Shown: positions 18,201-26,630, numbered from the stretch's first letter. The stretch: 64,000 nt of DNA from Actinomadura macrotermitis (GCF_009604375.1 NZ_WEGH01000003.1:806001-870000), one strand, 5' to 3'. The notes: generated by a model not told the origin, from the letters alone. Made by a program: numbers and translations.

Positions 18201-18562
18201 AGGCCCCCACGTTCGTCCGCGACTACCCGGCCGAGACCTCCCCGCTCACCCGCCCGCACCGCAAGGACCCCCGCCTCGCCGAGAAGTGGGACCTGATCGT
18301 GTTCGGGCTGGAGCTCGGCACCGCCTACTCGGAGCTGATCGACCCGATCCTGCAGCGGCAGCGGCTCACCGAGCAGTCGCTGCAGTCGGCGGGCGGCGAC
18401 CCCGAGGCGATGGAGCTGGACGAGGACTTCCTGCGCGCCCTGGAGTACGCGATGCCGCCGGCCGGCGGCATGGGCATGGGCATCGACCGGCTGCTGATCA
18501 CGCTGACGGGCCGCTCGATCCGCGAGACGATCCCCTTCCCGCTGGTCCGCCCGGGGCTGTGA
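15275..18562 (+). CDS. lysX: bifunctional phosphatidylglycerol lysyltransferase / lysyl-tRNA synthetase
   Basis: 1095 residues from ATG 15275 (GGGGG just upstream). The N-terminal part has about seven membrane helices, followed by a DUF2156 GNAT-like aminoacyl-transferase domain (about 240-560: ALRRDKDVIVAPNGKAA, VSVGERAAHIYKRHGFDAL). The C-terminal half is a class II lysyl-tRNA synthetase with an OB-fold (IFVSLRDETGDLQVML), motif 2 (RNFRNEGVSQKHNPEF) and motif 3 (GMGMGIDRLL). In mycobacteria LysX charges lysine and transfers it to phosphatidylglycerol, lowering membrane negative charge and giving resistance to cationic peptides. Length and order match that family. The peptide system at 40.7 kb makes membrane defence notable, but no link is shown. 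Confidence 0.93.
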   Translation: MARNGLRGRWQGLIEAAPTIFFWYTRLSGILSILYWFSSDLIVRIGTIWALRWIYLLGFSASVPWGLLLLLLSMGIRRRKKAAWRILVLLFSLTTASSTLFLLTAILNPDDYSVPRTAVTTVLHASVLALAVAARGQFTTLPDRANRRVAAIVFSVLLLFSGSIGTWLATVTDRDPGGGFWTHPMYVLLQTVLGSGVTGDPIQVDVPGWVDITITVLGTGLLVVTFWALFRPGRRDPVLSAEEELAARRLLAEYGDQDSLGYFALRRDKDVIVAPNGKAAIAYRVDGTVSLASGDPLGDPESWDQAIEAFLAECRAHAWIPGAVSVGERAAHIYKRHGFDALELGDEAIIDLTEFNLDGREMRQVRQAVRRVERAGYTVRIRRHSQIPDWEMAKLIRSADAWRGEETERGFSMALGRLGDPTDGRCVMVEAFDDKGELRGLLSFVPWGRSGLSLDLMRRDRAAENGLNEFMVAKLAEKAAMVGAQHMSLNFAMLRSAFERGSQIGAGPIARIYYRFLSFASRFWQLESLYLSNAKYLPIWRPRFICYQQNRDLVRLGLAYARAEGFLPSLNRPKLDRAANMVPSAHLVDQIKEIEEAADAARAPQRRLSEQERVRHAKLDQIRDAGMEPYPLGFERTDYAADIRARFAGLAPDSHTGEHVAIAGRVVLAREHGKLIFVSLRDETGDLQVMLTADGVGTDALATWKQLIDLGDQVGVTGEVVTSRTGELSVLAGSWKLTAKCLRPLPNKSSGLSDPEARVRQRYVDFIVNDESRKMLRMRGDAVAAVRDGLRAREYLEVETPMLQPIHGGATARPFTTRINAYNMQLYLRIAPELYLKRLLVGGVGKVFELNRNFRNEGVSQKHNPEFTMLEAYEPYGNYDTMAVLTRDLVVAAAEAALGTTVVVRDGVEYDLAEPWQEITVYGSVSQALGEEITPDTPLPAVHALAQRVDLNFDPEWGQGKLVQELFEALVEEELKAPTFVRDYPAETSPLTRPHRKDPRLAEKWDLIVFGLELGTAYSELIDPILQRQRLTEQSLQSAGGDPEAMELDEDFLRALEYAMPPAGGMGMGIDRLLITLTGRSIRETIPFPLVRPGL

Positions 18563-18566
18563 GCCG

Positions 18567-19133
18567 CTAGGCGGTCCGCAGCCCCTCCAGGATCAGGTCG
18601 ATGAGCCGGTCCCGGCGGGGGGCCAGGGCGGGCGCCTGGTCGATGAGGGTGGCGACGGCGCCGACCAGCGCGAACAGGTCGGCGCCGTCCATGTCGGGGC
18701 GGACCCGCCCGGCGGCCTGCGCCGCCGCGAGGAGCCGGCCGCCCGCGTCCTGCAGCGCGGCGCAGGAGGCGTGCAGCGAGGACGTCTCGTCGCCGATGGT
18801 GGCCATGAGGGACGCGGCGAGGCCGCGGTAGACGGTGGCGCCGGAGACGAACTCGTGCAGCCAGGCGGTGAGCGCCTCCAGCGGCGGCAGCTCGCCGGCC
18901 AGTGCGGCGGCGCGGGCGGCCAGGCCGTCGAAGCGCGCGCCGAGCAGGGCCTCCAGGAGGTCGCCGCGGGTCGCGAAGTGGCGGTACAGGGTGCCCATGC
19001 CGACGCCCGCGCGGCGGGCGATGTCGCGCAGGGAGGCCTCGGTGCCCTGCTCCTCGACGACGGCGCGCGCCGCGTCCAGCAGGCGGGCGCGGTTGCGGAG
19101 CGCGTCGGCGCGCGGGTGGCGGGTCTCGGGCAT
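18567..19133 (-). CDS. TetR family repressor of the adjacent oxidoreductase
   Basis: 188 residues. N-terminal helix-turn-helix: TEASLRDIARRAGVGMGTLYRHF (helices 2-3, about 32-54), then an all-helical ligand domain. It is divergent from the quinone-oxidoreductase-like gene at 19216. The gap contains a long inverted repeat over a promoter, so it most likely represses that gene and itself and is released by a small molecule. Its stop lies 4 bases from the lysX stop (convergent). Confidence 0.88.
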   Translation of the reverse strand: MPETRHPRADALRNRARLLDAARAVVEEQGTEASLRDIARRAGVGMGTLYRHFATRGDLLEALLGARFDGLAARAAALAGELPPLEALTAWLHEFVSGATVYRGLAASLMATIGDETSSLHASCAALQDAGGRLLAAAQAAGRVRPDMDGADLFALVGAVATLIDQAPALAPRRDRLIDLILEGLRTA

Positions 19134-19149
19134 GGGCCGATCCTAGGCG

Positions 19150-19198
19150 TTGACAAATGGAGCAGTGCTCCGGTTATATCCGGAGCACTGCTCCATTT
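19150..19198 (+). promoter_or_regulatory. sigma-70-like promoter buried in a double TetR operator
   Basis: TTGACA (19150-19155), 18 bases, then TTATAT (19174-19179). The spacer and the downstream region are a perfect 19-bp inverted repeat: AAATGGAGCAGTGCTCCGG (19155-19173) and its complement (19180-19198), with TTATAT as the loop. Each arm itself contains a 13-bp dyad, GGAGCA-g-TGCTCC and its mirror, so two repressor dimers could sit on either side of the -10 element. Confidence 0.8.
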
Positions 19199-19215
19199 CG
19201 TCGTGAGGAGACATC

Positions 19216-20166
19216 GTGCAGGCGATCCGCATCCATGCCACGGGCGACCCCGCCGTCCTGCGGCCCGAAGAGCTGCCCGTCCCCGAGCCCGGCCCCGGCG
19301 AGGTGCTGGTCCAGGTGCACGCCGCCGCGCTGAACCCGGTCGACTGGTACGCCCGCAGCGGCTTCAGCGTCATCCCGGCCGAGCTGCGGCCGGTCTTCCC
19401 GCTGCCCTGGACGCCCGGCTGGGACGTGTCGGGCGTCGTCGCCGGCGCGGGCGCCGGCGAATGGCGGGAGGGCGACGAGGTCTTCGGGCTGCTGCCCTTC
19501 CCCGGCGGCGGCGAGGGCCACGGCGCCTACGCCGAGTACGTGACCGTCCCGGCCGCCCAGCTGGCGCGCAAGCCCGCGAACGTGGACCACGTGCGGGCGG
19601 CGGCGGTGCCGCTGGCCGGGCTCACCGCGTACCAGAACCTCTACGAGGAGGTCGGCCTGGAGCCGGGCCGCCGGGTGCTGGTCAACGGCGCGGCGGGCGG
19701 CGTCGGGCACTTCGCCGTGCAGCTGGCCAAGGCGTGCGGCGCGCACGTCGTGGCGGTCGCGTCCGGGCGGCACGAGGAGTTCCTACGCGGCCTCGGCGCG
19801 GACGAGTTCGTCGACTACACCCGCACCGCCGCCGAGGACGCGGTCCGCGAGGTGGACCACGTCGTCGACACCGTCGGCGGCCCGGACGCGCACCGCTTCC
19901 TCAAGGCCGTCCGCGACGGCGGCACCGTCACCCCGATCTTCCTCGGCGAGTACCACCGCGAGGAGGGCGCCGCGCGCGGGATCACCTTCCCCAGCGTGCA
20001 GGTCCACCCCGACGGCCCGGCCACCGCCGCGCTGGCCGGGCTGCTGGAGTCGGGCGCCGTCCGTCCCGGCATCGACTCGGTCTTCCCCCTGGAGGACGCG
20101 GCGGCCGCGCACGAGCGCGCCGAGCGCGGCCACATCCAGGGAAAGATCGTGCTGCGGGTCCGCTAG
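19216..20166 (+). CDS. NADP-dependent quinone oxidoreductase-like MDR protein
   Basis: 316 residues starting at GTG 19216, with GAGGAG at 19205-19210. GroES-like N-terminal domain (VQVHAAALNPVDWYARSG), then a Rossmann domain with AAGGVGHFAVQLAK, the usual nucleotide loop of zinc-independent medium-chain reductases. No catalytic-zinc ligands are seen. It probably reduces quinones or activated alkenes for detoxification. The neighbouring TetR gene and operator suggest induction by such a compound. The stop overlaps the convergent hydrolase stop by 4 bases. Confidence 0.85.
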   Translation: MQAIRIHATGDPAVLRPEELPVPEPGPGEVLVQVHAAALNPVDWYARSGFSVIPAELRPVFPLPWTPGWDVSGVVAGAGAGEWREGDEVFGLLPFPGGGEGHGAYAEYVTVPAAQLARKPANVDHVRAAAVPLAGLTAYQNLYEEVGLEPGRRVLVNGAAGGVGHFAVQLAKACGAHVVAVASGRHEEFLRGLGADEFVDYTRTAAEDAVREVDHVVDTVGGPDAHRFLKAVRDGGTVTPIFLGEYHREEGAARGITFPSVQVHPDGPATAALAGLLESGAVRPGIDSVFPLEDAAAAHERAERGHIQGKIVLRVR

Positions 20167-20684
20167 CGCAGCTCGGCGAGCAGCTTCTCGCCCTCGGGCC
20201 AGGGGCCGTAGCCCGCGTCGGTGTTGACGTGGCCGGCGTCGCCCGCGTCGTGCAGGCGCGCGCCCCAGGCGGCGGCGAGCTCGGCGGCCCGCTCGAACGT
20301 CATCCACTGATCGCTGCGGCTGCCGACCAGGATCGCCGGGAACGGCAGCCGCGCGGTGGGGATGGGCGCGTAGCCGGTGATGCCCGGCTCGTCCACGTTG
20401 TCCATGTCGGGCGGCGTGACCAGCAGCGCGCCGCGCACGCCCGCGCCGCCCGTCTCGGCCGCCCACTCCACCACGGTGAGGACACCGAGGCTGTGCGCGA
20501 CGAGCACGGGCGGCTCGCTGCACGCGGCGATCGCCTCGCCGAGGCGGGCGACCCAGGCGTCCCGGTGGGCGTCGTCCCAGTCGTCCTGCTCGACGCGCAC
20601 CGCGTCCGGCAGGGCCGCCTGCCAGCGCGTCTGCCAGTGACCGTCGCCCGAGTTCTGCCAACCCGGAATGATCAAGATGCTCAC
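20163..20684 (-). CDS. RBBP9/YdeN-type serine hydrolase
   Basis: 173 residues starting VSILIIPGWQNSGDGHW at GTG 20684; longer upstream readings would overlap the next + gene. The family motifs are present: PGWxxSGxxHWQ at the start, the nucleophile elbow VAHSLGV, PPD and a C-terminal GHVN with the catalytic His. Members are small alpha/beta hydrolases of uncertain substrate. It is convergent with the oxidoreductase and divergent from the PLP enzyme at 20722. Confidence 0.82.
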   Translation of the reverse strand: MSILIIPGWQNSGDGHWQTRWQAALPDAVRVEQDDWDDAHRDAWVARLGEAIAACSEPPVLVAHSLGVLTVVEWAAETGGAGVRGALLVTPPDMDNVDEPGITGYAPIPTARLPFPAILVGSRSDQWMTFERAAELAAAWGARLHDAGDAGHVNTDAGYGPWPEGEKLLAELR

Positions 20685-20721
20685 CTGCGTGATTATGGCA
20701 GTCTGACTAGACTCGCGCGCT

Positions 20722-21918
20722 ATGGGACAGCTCTCCTCGGCGGTCTGCCAGCGCTCGGTGATGTTCCCGGCGATCGAGCATCCGCTGAGCCCCGCGCTCA
20801 CCCGCGGCTGCCCCGACACCAGCACCGCCGACGTCGCCTACCCGGCCGAGGTCGGCTACGACTACGCCGCGGTGCCGCGCGAGCTGTTCGCGCCCGCCCC
20901 CGCCGCCGGGCTGGACCGCTGGGCGCCGCTGCTGCCGCCCCTCGCCGCGCCCGGCCTCGGCGAGGGCGGCACCCCGCTGCTGGAGATCGCGGACGGGCTG
21001 CTGGTCAAGGACGAGTCGCGCAACCCGACCTGGAGCCACAAGGACCGGCTGAACCGCTGCACGACCAGCGCCGCCGTCGCCGAGGGCGCCCCCGGGATCG
21101 TGGTCGCCTCGTCGGGCAACCACGGCGCGTCGGCGGCGGCGTACGCGGCGCGGGCCGGGCTGCCGTGCGTGGTGCTCGCATCGGCGGGCGCGCCGCCGGC
21201 GGTCGCCTCGTTCCTCGCCGCCTACGGCGCGACCGTGCTGGCCGTCCCGGAGGAGGCGCGCTGGCCGCTGATGCGCCGGATCGTCGACGAGCTCGGCCTG
21301 CACCCCGTCAGCAACCTGACCGAGCAGCACACCGGGCACGCCTGGGGGCCCGAGGGCTACAAGACGATCGCCTACGAGATCTTCGCCGAGCGCGGCGGCG
21401 TGCCGGCGGCGGTGTTCGTCCCGACCGGCTACGGCGAGCTGCTGTTCGGGGTGTGGAAGGGCTTCCAGGAGCTGCACGACCTCGGCCTCGCCGACCGGGT
21501 GCCGCGCATGTTCGCGTGCGAGCCGGCAGCGGGCGGGCCGCTGTCGCGCGCGCTCGCCAAGGGCGTCCCGGCGGTGCGGGTGGACGTCGGCCCGACCGCC
21601 GCCTACGCGATCGACAGCGCCGTCTCGGGTTACCGGGGCGTCGCCGCGATCACCCGCAGCGGCGGCGCCGCACTGCTGGTGTCCGACGAGGAGATGGCCG
21701 CCGCGCAGCGCGAACTGGCCGGCGCGGGGCTCTGGCAGGAACTGTCCGGCGCGGCCGGGCTCGCCGGGTTCCGCCAGCTGCGCGACGTGGAAGGGCCGGT
21801 CGTGTGCATCGCCACCTCCAGCGGCTTCAAGGACCTGGGCGTCGGCGCCACGCCGCCCGAACCCGTCGAACCGACGTGGGAGGCCGTCGAAGCGCGGCTG
21901 CGCGCCGCCGGGTTCTAG
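20722..21918 (+). CDS. PLP-dependent lyase, threonine synthase/dehydratase-like
   Basis: 398 residues. Fold-type II PLP motifs: Schiff-base Lys in WSHKDRLN, the SSGNHGAS substrate loop, and a Gly-rich phosphate-binding segment (PTGYGELLFG). A threonine synthase-like assignment fits the length and the order, but the true substrate is uncertain and no threonine pathway genes are near. TAGACT at 20708-20713 sits 8 bases before the ATG, so the message may be leaderless. The stop overlaps the convergent LysR stop by 4 bases. Confidence 0.75.
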   Translation: MGQLSSAVCQRSVMFPAIEHPLSPALTRGCPDTSTADVAYPAEVGYDYAAVPRELFAPAPAAGLDRWAPLLPPLAAPGLGEGGTPLLEIADGLLVKDESRNPTWSHKDRLNRCTTSAAVAEGAPGIVVASSGNHGASAAAYAARAGLPCVVLASAGAPPAVASFLAAYGATVLAVPEEARWPLMRRIVDELGLHPVSNLTEQHTGHAWGPEGYKTIAYEIFAERGGVPAAVFVPTGYGELLFGVWKGFQELHDLGLADRVPRMFACEPAAGGPLSRALAKGVPAVRVDVGPTAAYAIDSAVSGYRGVAAITRSGGAALLVSDEEMAAAQRELAGAGLWQELSGAAGLAGFRQLRDVEGPVVCIATSSGFKDLGVGATPPEPVEPTWEAVEARLRAAGF

Positions 21919-22760
21919 CCGACCGCGCGCCGCAGCAGGCGTTCCAGGTTGTCCAGGACCGGGTCGCCGTCGGTGCCGGGCCGCCTGGAGATGGCGATGT
22001 CCGCCATGGGCGGCGGCGGCAGGTGCTCGGTCGGGCGCACCGCCGTCGCGGGGACGTTGTCCTCCAGGAGCGCCGCCAGCCCGATGCCGGCGCAGATGGC
22101 GGCCTGCACGGCGTGCGCGCTGGTGCTCTGGAAGGCGACCCGCCACTCGCGGCCGTGCCGGGTGAGCGCGTCCAGCACCGGGCGGCGCCAGTTGCAGGGC
22201 TGGGAGAACAGCACCAGCGGCAGCGGGTCGGCGGACGGGTCGAACGACGGTGCGCACGCCCACGCCATCTCGACCCGGCGCCGCCAGCGCAGGGCGGCCT
22301 CGGGCATGGCCGCCGGGTCGCCGAGCGCCAGGTCCAGGCCGGTGTTCTCGCGCAGCGCCGCGGTCGGCCCGATGACGACCTCCAGCTCGACCCGCGGGTG
22401 CAGCGCGGCGAAGTCGGCGAGCGCGGCGGGCAGCGCGGTGATCGCCAGGTCCTCCAGCAGCCCGATCGTGCGCTTGCCGGCGGCCGCGCCGCCCTGGCCG
22501 CCGACCGACCCGCGCGCCTCGTCGTGCAGGGCCAGCATCCGCTCGGCGTAGGCCAGCAGCGTCTCCCCGGCCGGCGTCGGCCGGGCGCCCTGCGCGGTCC
22601 GGACGAGCAGGCGCTCCCCCGCCGCCTGCTCCAGCCGCTGGATCCGCTGGCTCACCGCGGGCTGGCTGAGGCGCAGCGCCGCCGCCGCGCGGGTGATGCT
22701 GCCGGCGCGGACGGCCGCCGCGAACGCGCGCAGGTCGGCGATCTGGAAGTCCCTCTGCAT
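21915..22760 (-). CDS. LysR family regulator
   Basis: 281 residues. N-terminal winged helix: DLRAFAAAVRAGSITRAAAAL and LSQPAVSQRIQRLEQAAGERLL, followed by the periplasmic-binding-like effector domain. It is divergent from the PhzF-like gene (71-base gap) and is the probable regulator of the PhzF/ornithine-cyclodeaminase-like operon. Confidence 0.9.
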   Translation of the reverse strand: MQRDFQIADLRAFAAAVRAGSITRAAAALRLSQPAVSQRIQRLEQAAGERLLVRTAQGARPTPAGETLLAYAERMLALHDEARGSVGGQGGAAAGKRTIGLLEDLAITALPAALADFAALHPRVELEVVIGPTAALRENTGLDLALGDPAAMPEAALRWRRRVEMAWACAPSFDPSADPLPLVLFSQPCNWRRPVLDALTRHGREWRVAFQSTSAHAVQAAICAGIGLAALLEDNVPATAVRPTEHLPPPPMADIAISRRPGTDGDPVLDNLERLLRRAVG

Positions 22761-22831
22761 AAGCCGTCGTTATATCGCACATCGGAAAATCGCGGTTCCC
22801 AATGCCCTGGGCCCCTGCCTAGGCTGCCGCC

Positions 22832-23695
22832 ATGCCTCTCGACTTCCACCATGTCGACGTCTTCGCCGACCGTCCCTACAGCGGCAACAGCCTGGCCGTC
22901 TTCGTCGACCCGCCGCCACTGGACACCGGCCAGATGGCCCGTGTCACCCAGGAGCTGCGGCACTTCGAGAGCATCTTCCTCACCTCGGCGGGCCCGGACA
23001 CCGTCCGGGCGCGGGTCTTCGACCTGATCGAGGAGCTCGACTTCGCCGGTCACCCCCTCCTCGGCGCCGCCGCCGTCCTGCACGAACTGCGCGCCGCGCC
23101 TGGCGAGGAGCGGCGCTGGACCTTCGAGCTGAACGCCAAGACGGTGCAGGTCACCACGCGCGCCGACGCCACGGGCCGGATCGCGGCGCTGCTGGACGCG
23201 GGCCGCCCCGAACCGATCCCCGCCGACCCGGACGTGCCGGAGATCGCCGCGGCCCTCGGCCTCGACCCGGCCGACCTGCACACCCCGGAGGTCATCTCGA
23301 CCGGCCTGCGCTATCTGGTGGTCCCGGTCCGCGGCGGCGGCGCGCTCGCCCGCGCGCGGATCGGCCGCCCCGGCTTCGAGGACCTCCTCAAGGGGCTCGG
23401 CGCGCAGTTCGCCTACGTCCTGGACGTCGACGCGCTCGAAGCCCGGCACTGGGACAACGACGGCGTGCTGGAGGACGTCGCGACCGGCAGCGCCGCCGGG
23501 TGCGCCGCCGCGCACCTGCTCCGCCGGGGCCGCATCCGGCCCGGCGAGCCGGCCGCCCTGAAGCAGGGCCGCTTCACCGGCCGGCCCAGCACGATCACGA
23601 TCACCGCCTACGGTACCCCGGACGACGTCGAGCGGGTCACCGTCGGCGGGACCGTCTGCCCGGTCGGCACCGGCACGCTGCGGGAGCTGCCGTGA
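22832..23695 (+). CDS. PhzF family isomerase/epimerase-like protein
   Basis: 287 residues with family landmarks: FHHVDVFADRPYSGNSLAVF, ESIFL with the catalytic Glu position, FAGHPLLGAAAVL, and ATGSAAGCAAAHL in the second half. PhzF folds like diaminopimelate epimerase and catalyses acid-base isomerisations. Here it lies under LysR control and overlaps an ornithine cyclodeaminase-like gene by 4 bases, so amino-acid-derived metabolism is more likely than phenazine synthesis, since no other phz genes are present. TAGGCT lies 6 bases before the ATG. Confidence 0.87.
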   Translation: MPLDFHHVDVFADRPYSGNSLAVFVDPPPLDTGQMARVTQELRHFESIFLTSAGPDTVRARVFDLIEELDFAGHPLLGAAAVLHELRAAPGEERRWTFELNAKTVQVTTRADATGRIAALLDAGRPEPIPADPDVPEIAAALGLDPADLHTPEVISTGLRYLVVPVRGGGALARARIGRPGFEDLLKGLGAQFAYVLDVDALEARHWDNDGVLEDVATGSAAGCAAAHLLRRGRIRPGEPAALKQGRFTGRPSTITITAYGTPDDVERVTVGGTVCPVGTGTLRELP

Positions 23696-24669
23696 AGGTC
23701 TTCGGGCCGGACGCGATCCGGCGGGCCGCCGGCTTCCCCGAACTGGTCGAGCCGGTCGCGCGGGCCCTCGCCGGCTTCAGCGCCGGGCTCGGCGAGGCGC
23801 CGATCACGGTGTTCGCGCCGGCGGGCGACCAGGGGGACGTGCACGTCAAGTCGGCCTGGATGCCGGGCCGGCCGGTCTTCACCGTCAAGGTCGGCACCTG
23901 GTTCGCGGCCCGGCGGCCCCCGTCCGGCGGCTACATCGTCGTCCACGACGCCACCGACGGGGAGCCGCTCGCGCTGCTGCGCGACGAGCACCACATCACC
24001 GACGTCCGCACAGCCGCGGCGGGCGCGGTGGCGGCCCGGGAACTGGCCCTCGCGGACGCGGCCGCGCTCGCCGTCATCGGCACGGGCGTCCAGGCGTATC
24101 TGCAGGCTCTGGCGGTCTGCGCGATGCGGCCCATCGAGGCGGTGACGGTCTCGGGCCGCAACAACGACGCGGCCCGCCGGCTGTGCTCGGCGCTCCAGGC
24201 CCGCCTCCCCGACGCCGCCATCTCCGTCGCGGCGGCGGAGCAGGCCGTCCGGCGGGCCGACGTGATCGTGACCGCCACCGCGAGCAGGCAGCCGGTCCTG
24301 GAGGGCGCCTGGCTGCGCCCGGGCCAGCATGTCACCGCCGTCGGCGCGGACGATCCGGGCAAGGCGGAGCTGGACGTGGCCTGCTTCCGCCGCGCCGACG
24401 TGGTCGTCGTCGACAGCCGCGACCTCACACCGAGGTTCGCCGGAGACCTGCGCGCGGCCATCGACCAGGGCGCGACCGGCATCGACGCCGAACTGGGCGA
24501 AGTGGTCTCCGGCCGCCCCGGGCGCACCGCTCCCGACCAGATCACCGTCGCCAAGCTCATCGGCCTCGGCGTCCAGGACCTGGCCGCCGCCGAGGCCGTC
24601 CTCCCCCTGCTGCGCGACGGCGGCCCGGCAACCCCACCGGCCTCGGCACTGGACCTGCTCGACGCCTAG
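23692..24669 (+). CDS. ornithine cyclodeaminase/mu-crystallin family protein
   Basis: 325 residues from GTG 23692, which overlaps the PhzF stop (GTGA). Family blocks: VHVKSAWMPG, FTVKVGTWF, VVHDATDGEPLALL, TDVRTAAAGAVAA, and the NAD-binding loop IGTGVQAYLQALA. Members act on ornithine, alanine or imino acids using NAD(P)H. Coupling with PhzF suggests sequential action on an amino-acid-like substrate. The stop overlaps the convergent GNAT stop by 4 bases. Confidence 0.87.
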   Translation: MKVFGPDAIRRAAGFPELVEPVARALAGFSAGLGEAPITVFAPAGDQGDVHVKSAWMPGRPVFTVKVGTWFAARRPPSGGYIVVHDATDGEPLALLRDEHHITDVRTAAAGAVAARELALADAAALAVIGTGVQAYLQALAVCAMRPIEAVTVSGRNNDAARRLCSALQARLPDAAISVAAAEQAVRRADVIVTATASRQPVLEGAWLRPGQHVTAVGADDPGKAELDVACFRRADVVVVDSRDLTPRFAGDLRAAIDQGATGIDAELGEVVSGRPGRTAPDQITVAKLIGLGVQDLAAAEAVLPLLRDGGPATPPASALDLLDA

Positions 24670-25202
24670 GCCGACCGAACAAATTCGTCCGCAGGTCGGA
24701 AGGGTCCATGCGCGTCGCTCCCTGTCCGAGGGCGGGTCTCCAGAAGGTAGCGCGTGGTGCCGTCAAGGGTGTAGACGGCGGGTGAGCCGGGGCGGTGGCG
24801 GAGGATGGCGGCGCGCGCGGCCCCGTTGCCGGGCAGGACGTCGGCCGTGAAGCGGGTGATGCCGTGCGACAGCGCGAGCGCGCCGAGGGTGTCGAGCAGC
24901 GGGCCGGCGAGGCCGCGGCGCTGCCACGCGTCGGCGACCAGCACGGCCAGTTCGGCGGTCTCGGGCCGGGCGGGGTCGCGTGCGTACTCGGCGACGGCGA
25001 CGACGTCTCCGCGCAGCGCGAGCAGGACCTCCCGGTCGCGGTGGTCGACGGACCGCAGCGAGTCGAGGTAGGCCACGGGGATGTGCGGCGTGCCGACGAA
25101 GAAGCGGTGGTAGAGGCTCCGGCCCGACAGCCGGCCCGACATGGCGCGGATCAGGGCGATGTCGCCGTTCCGGTACGCCCGGATCGCGGTGCCGGCGGTC
25201 AT
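24666..25202 (-). CDS. GNAT family N-acetyltransferase
   Basis: 178 residues from ATG 25202, overlapping the MFS stop by 4 bases, so it is the second gene of an operon with the transporter. It has AVLVADAWQRRGLAGPLLDTL, the acetyl-CoA loop (Q/RxxGxG/A pattern), preceded by a beta strand with VVAVAEY. The MFS plus acetyltransferase pair under an HxlR regulator resembles a drug efflux and inactivation unit; the substrate is unknown. Confidence 0.82.
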   Translation of the reverse strand: MTAGTAIRAYRNGDIALIRAMSGRLSGRSLYHRFFVGTPHIPVAYLDSLRSVDHRDREVLLALRGDVVAVAEYARDPARPETAELAVLVADAWQRRGLAGPLLDTLGALALSHGITRFTADVLPGNGAARAAILRHRPGSPAVYTLDGTTRYLLETRPRTGSDAHGPFRPADEFVRSA

Positions 25203-26605
25203 GACGCCCGCCCGGTGGTGATGCCGAGGGCCGTGACGGCGCTGAGCGCGGCGGCGAGGGCGATCAGCCACCAGCCGTCCCGGAAGGCCGCCTCCGCGTC
25301 GCCGGGAGACAGGCCGATCGTGCCGATGACGGCGGTCAGGGCGGCGACGCCGAGGACGTAGCCGATCTGGCGGCCGGTGTTGACCACGGCGCTGCCGGTG
25401 GCGGCCTGGGCCGGCGGCAGCCCGGCGGTGGCGGCGGCGATCATGCTGGGCATGGCCAGGCCGATGCCGGCGCCGATGACGAGCCAGCCGGGCAGGATCT
25501 GCGTCGCGTAGCGCACCTCGGGCGCGGCGCCGGCGGCCAGCAGCAGCGCGCCGGCGCAGAACAGCAGGTTCCCGAGGGCCACGACGGCGCGCACCGGCAC
25601 GCGCCGGGCCAGCCGCTGCCCGGCGACCGCGAAGACCGGCACCATCAGCGGCCCCGGCATGATCGCCAGGCCGGTGCCGATCGCGGAGTAGCCGGCGCTG
25701 TCCTCCAGCCGGAGCACGACGCTGGGGAAGACCGCGCCGAACGCCGTGCAGAACACCAGCACGGTGGCGTTGGCCCCGACGAAGGCCGGCACCCGGAACA
25801 GCGCGGGGTCGACGACCGGCGCCGGATGCCGCAGGACGCGCAGGACGAGCCAGCCGGCGGCGAGGGCGGCGCCGGCGAAGACGCCCGCCGTCCGCGGGTC
25901 CGTCCAGCCCCAGGCGCCGCCCTGCACCAGGCCGAGCGCCGCCGCGCCGACGGCGGCGGCGAGCAGCGCCGCGCCCGGCAGGTCGGGCAGCCGGGTGACG
26001 GCCCGGTCCCGCGCGCCGGGGACGAGCCGCGCCGCGGCGGCGAAGACCAGGACGCCGACGGGCAGGTTGATCAGGAACACCCACTGCCAGGACAGCTGGA
26101 CCAGCGCGCCGCCGGCGACCGGGCCGATCGCGGCGGCGGCGGAGCTCGTCGTCGCCCAGACCTTCACCGCGCCCGCGCGCCGTTCGGGAGGCAGGCAGGT
26201 GAGCAGCAGCCCGAGGCTGGCCGGGGTGAGCAGCGCGGCGCCGGCGGCCTGCAGCACGCGGAACGCGACCAGCCACCACAGGGACGGGGCGGCCGCGCAG
26301 GCGGCGCTGGCGAGGGTGAACACCGTGAGCCCGGCGAGGAACCCGCCCTTGCGCCCGTACCGGTCGGCCAGGCGCCCGGCGGGGATCAGCAGCGCCGCGT
26401 AGACGATCGTGTAGCCGTTGAGGACCCAGCTGAGCTCCGGCAGCGACGCGCCGGCGAAGTCGGCGCCGATGGCGGTGAAGGCGACGTTGACCACGAAGAC
26501 GTCGAGCATGGCCATGAACGCGGCCGCGCAGAGCACGGTCACGACGGCGGCCGGGTGACCGGGGCTCGGCCGCCTTCGCTGGGCCGTCGGTGCGGGTGCG
26601 GTCAC
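25199..26605 (-). CDS. MFS multidrug efflux transporter (DHA2 type)
   Basis: 468 residues from GTG 26605 with AGGAGG 6 bases upstream. About 14 hydrophobic segments. Motif D1-like LDVFVVNVAFTAI in the first helix, WVLNGYTIVYAALLIPAGRLADRYGRK covering motif A, and PASLGLLL plus the GPVAGGALVQLSWQWVFLINLP motif C region. This matches proton-driven EmrB/QacA-like exporters. It is divergent from an HxlR regulator across a gap with operator repeats, and followed by a GNAT gene, so inducible drug export is the likely job. Confidence 0.88.
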   Translation of the reverse strand: MTAPAPTAQRRRPSPGHPAAVVTVLCAAAFMAMLDVFVVNVAFTAIGADFAGASLPELSWVLNGYTIVYAALLIPAGRLADRYGRKGGFLAGLTVFTLASAACAAAPSLWWLVAFRVLQAAGAALLTPASLGLLLTCLPPERRAGAVKVWATTSSAAAAIGPVAGGALVQLSWQWVFLINLPVGVLVFAAAARLVPGARDRAVTRLPDLPGAALLAAAVGAAALGLVQGGAWGWTDPRTAGVFAGAALAAGWLVLRVLRHPAPVVDPALFRVPAFVGANATVLVFCTAFGAVFPSVVLRLEDSAGYSAIGTGLAIMPGPLMVPVFAVAGQRLARRVPVRAVVALGNLLFCAGALLLAAGAAPEVRYATQILPGWLVIGAGIGLAMPSMIAAATAGLPPAQAATGSAVVNTGRQIGYVLGVAALTAVIGTIGLSPGDAEAAFRDGWWLIALAAALSAVTALGITTGRAS

Positions 26606-26630
26606 GGGGAACCTCCTGCGGGCAAGCTGA

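Noticed and set aside
15089..18259. Very long minus-strand reading frame across lysX
   Set aside because: It is rich in Gly, Arg, Ala and Pro with no family motif and lies antisense to a complete lysX; long antisense frames are expected in DNA of this GC content.
22832..24669. Phenazine biosynthesis cluster
   Set aside because: Only a PhzF-like gene is present; the pathway genes phzA-G are not adjacent and PhzF relatives are widespread.
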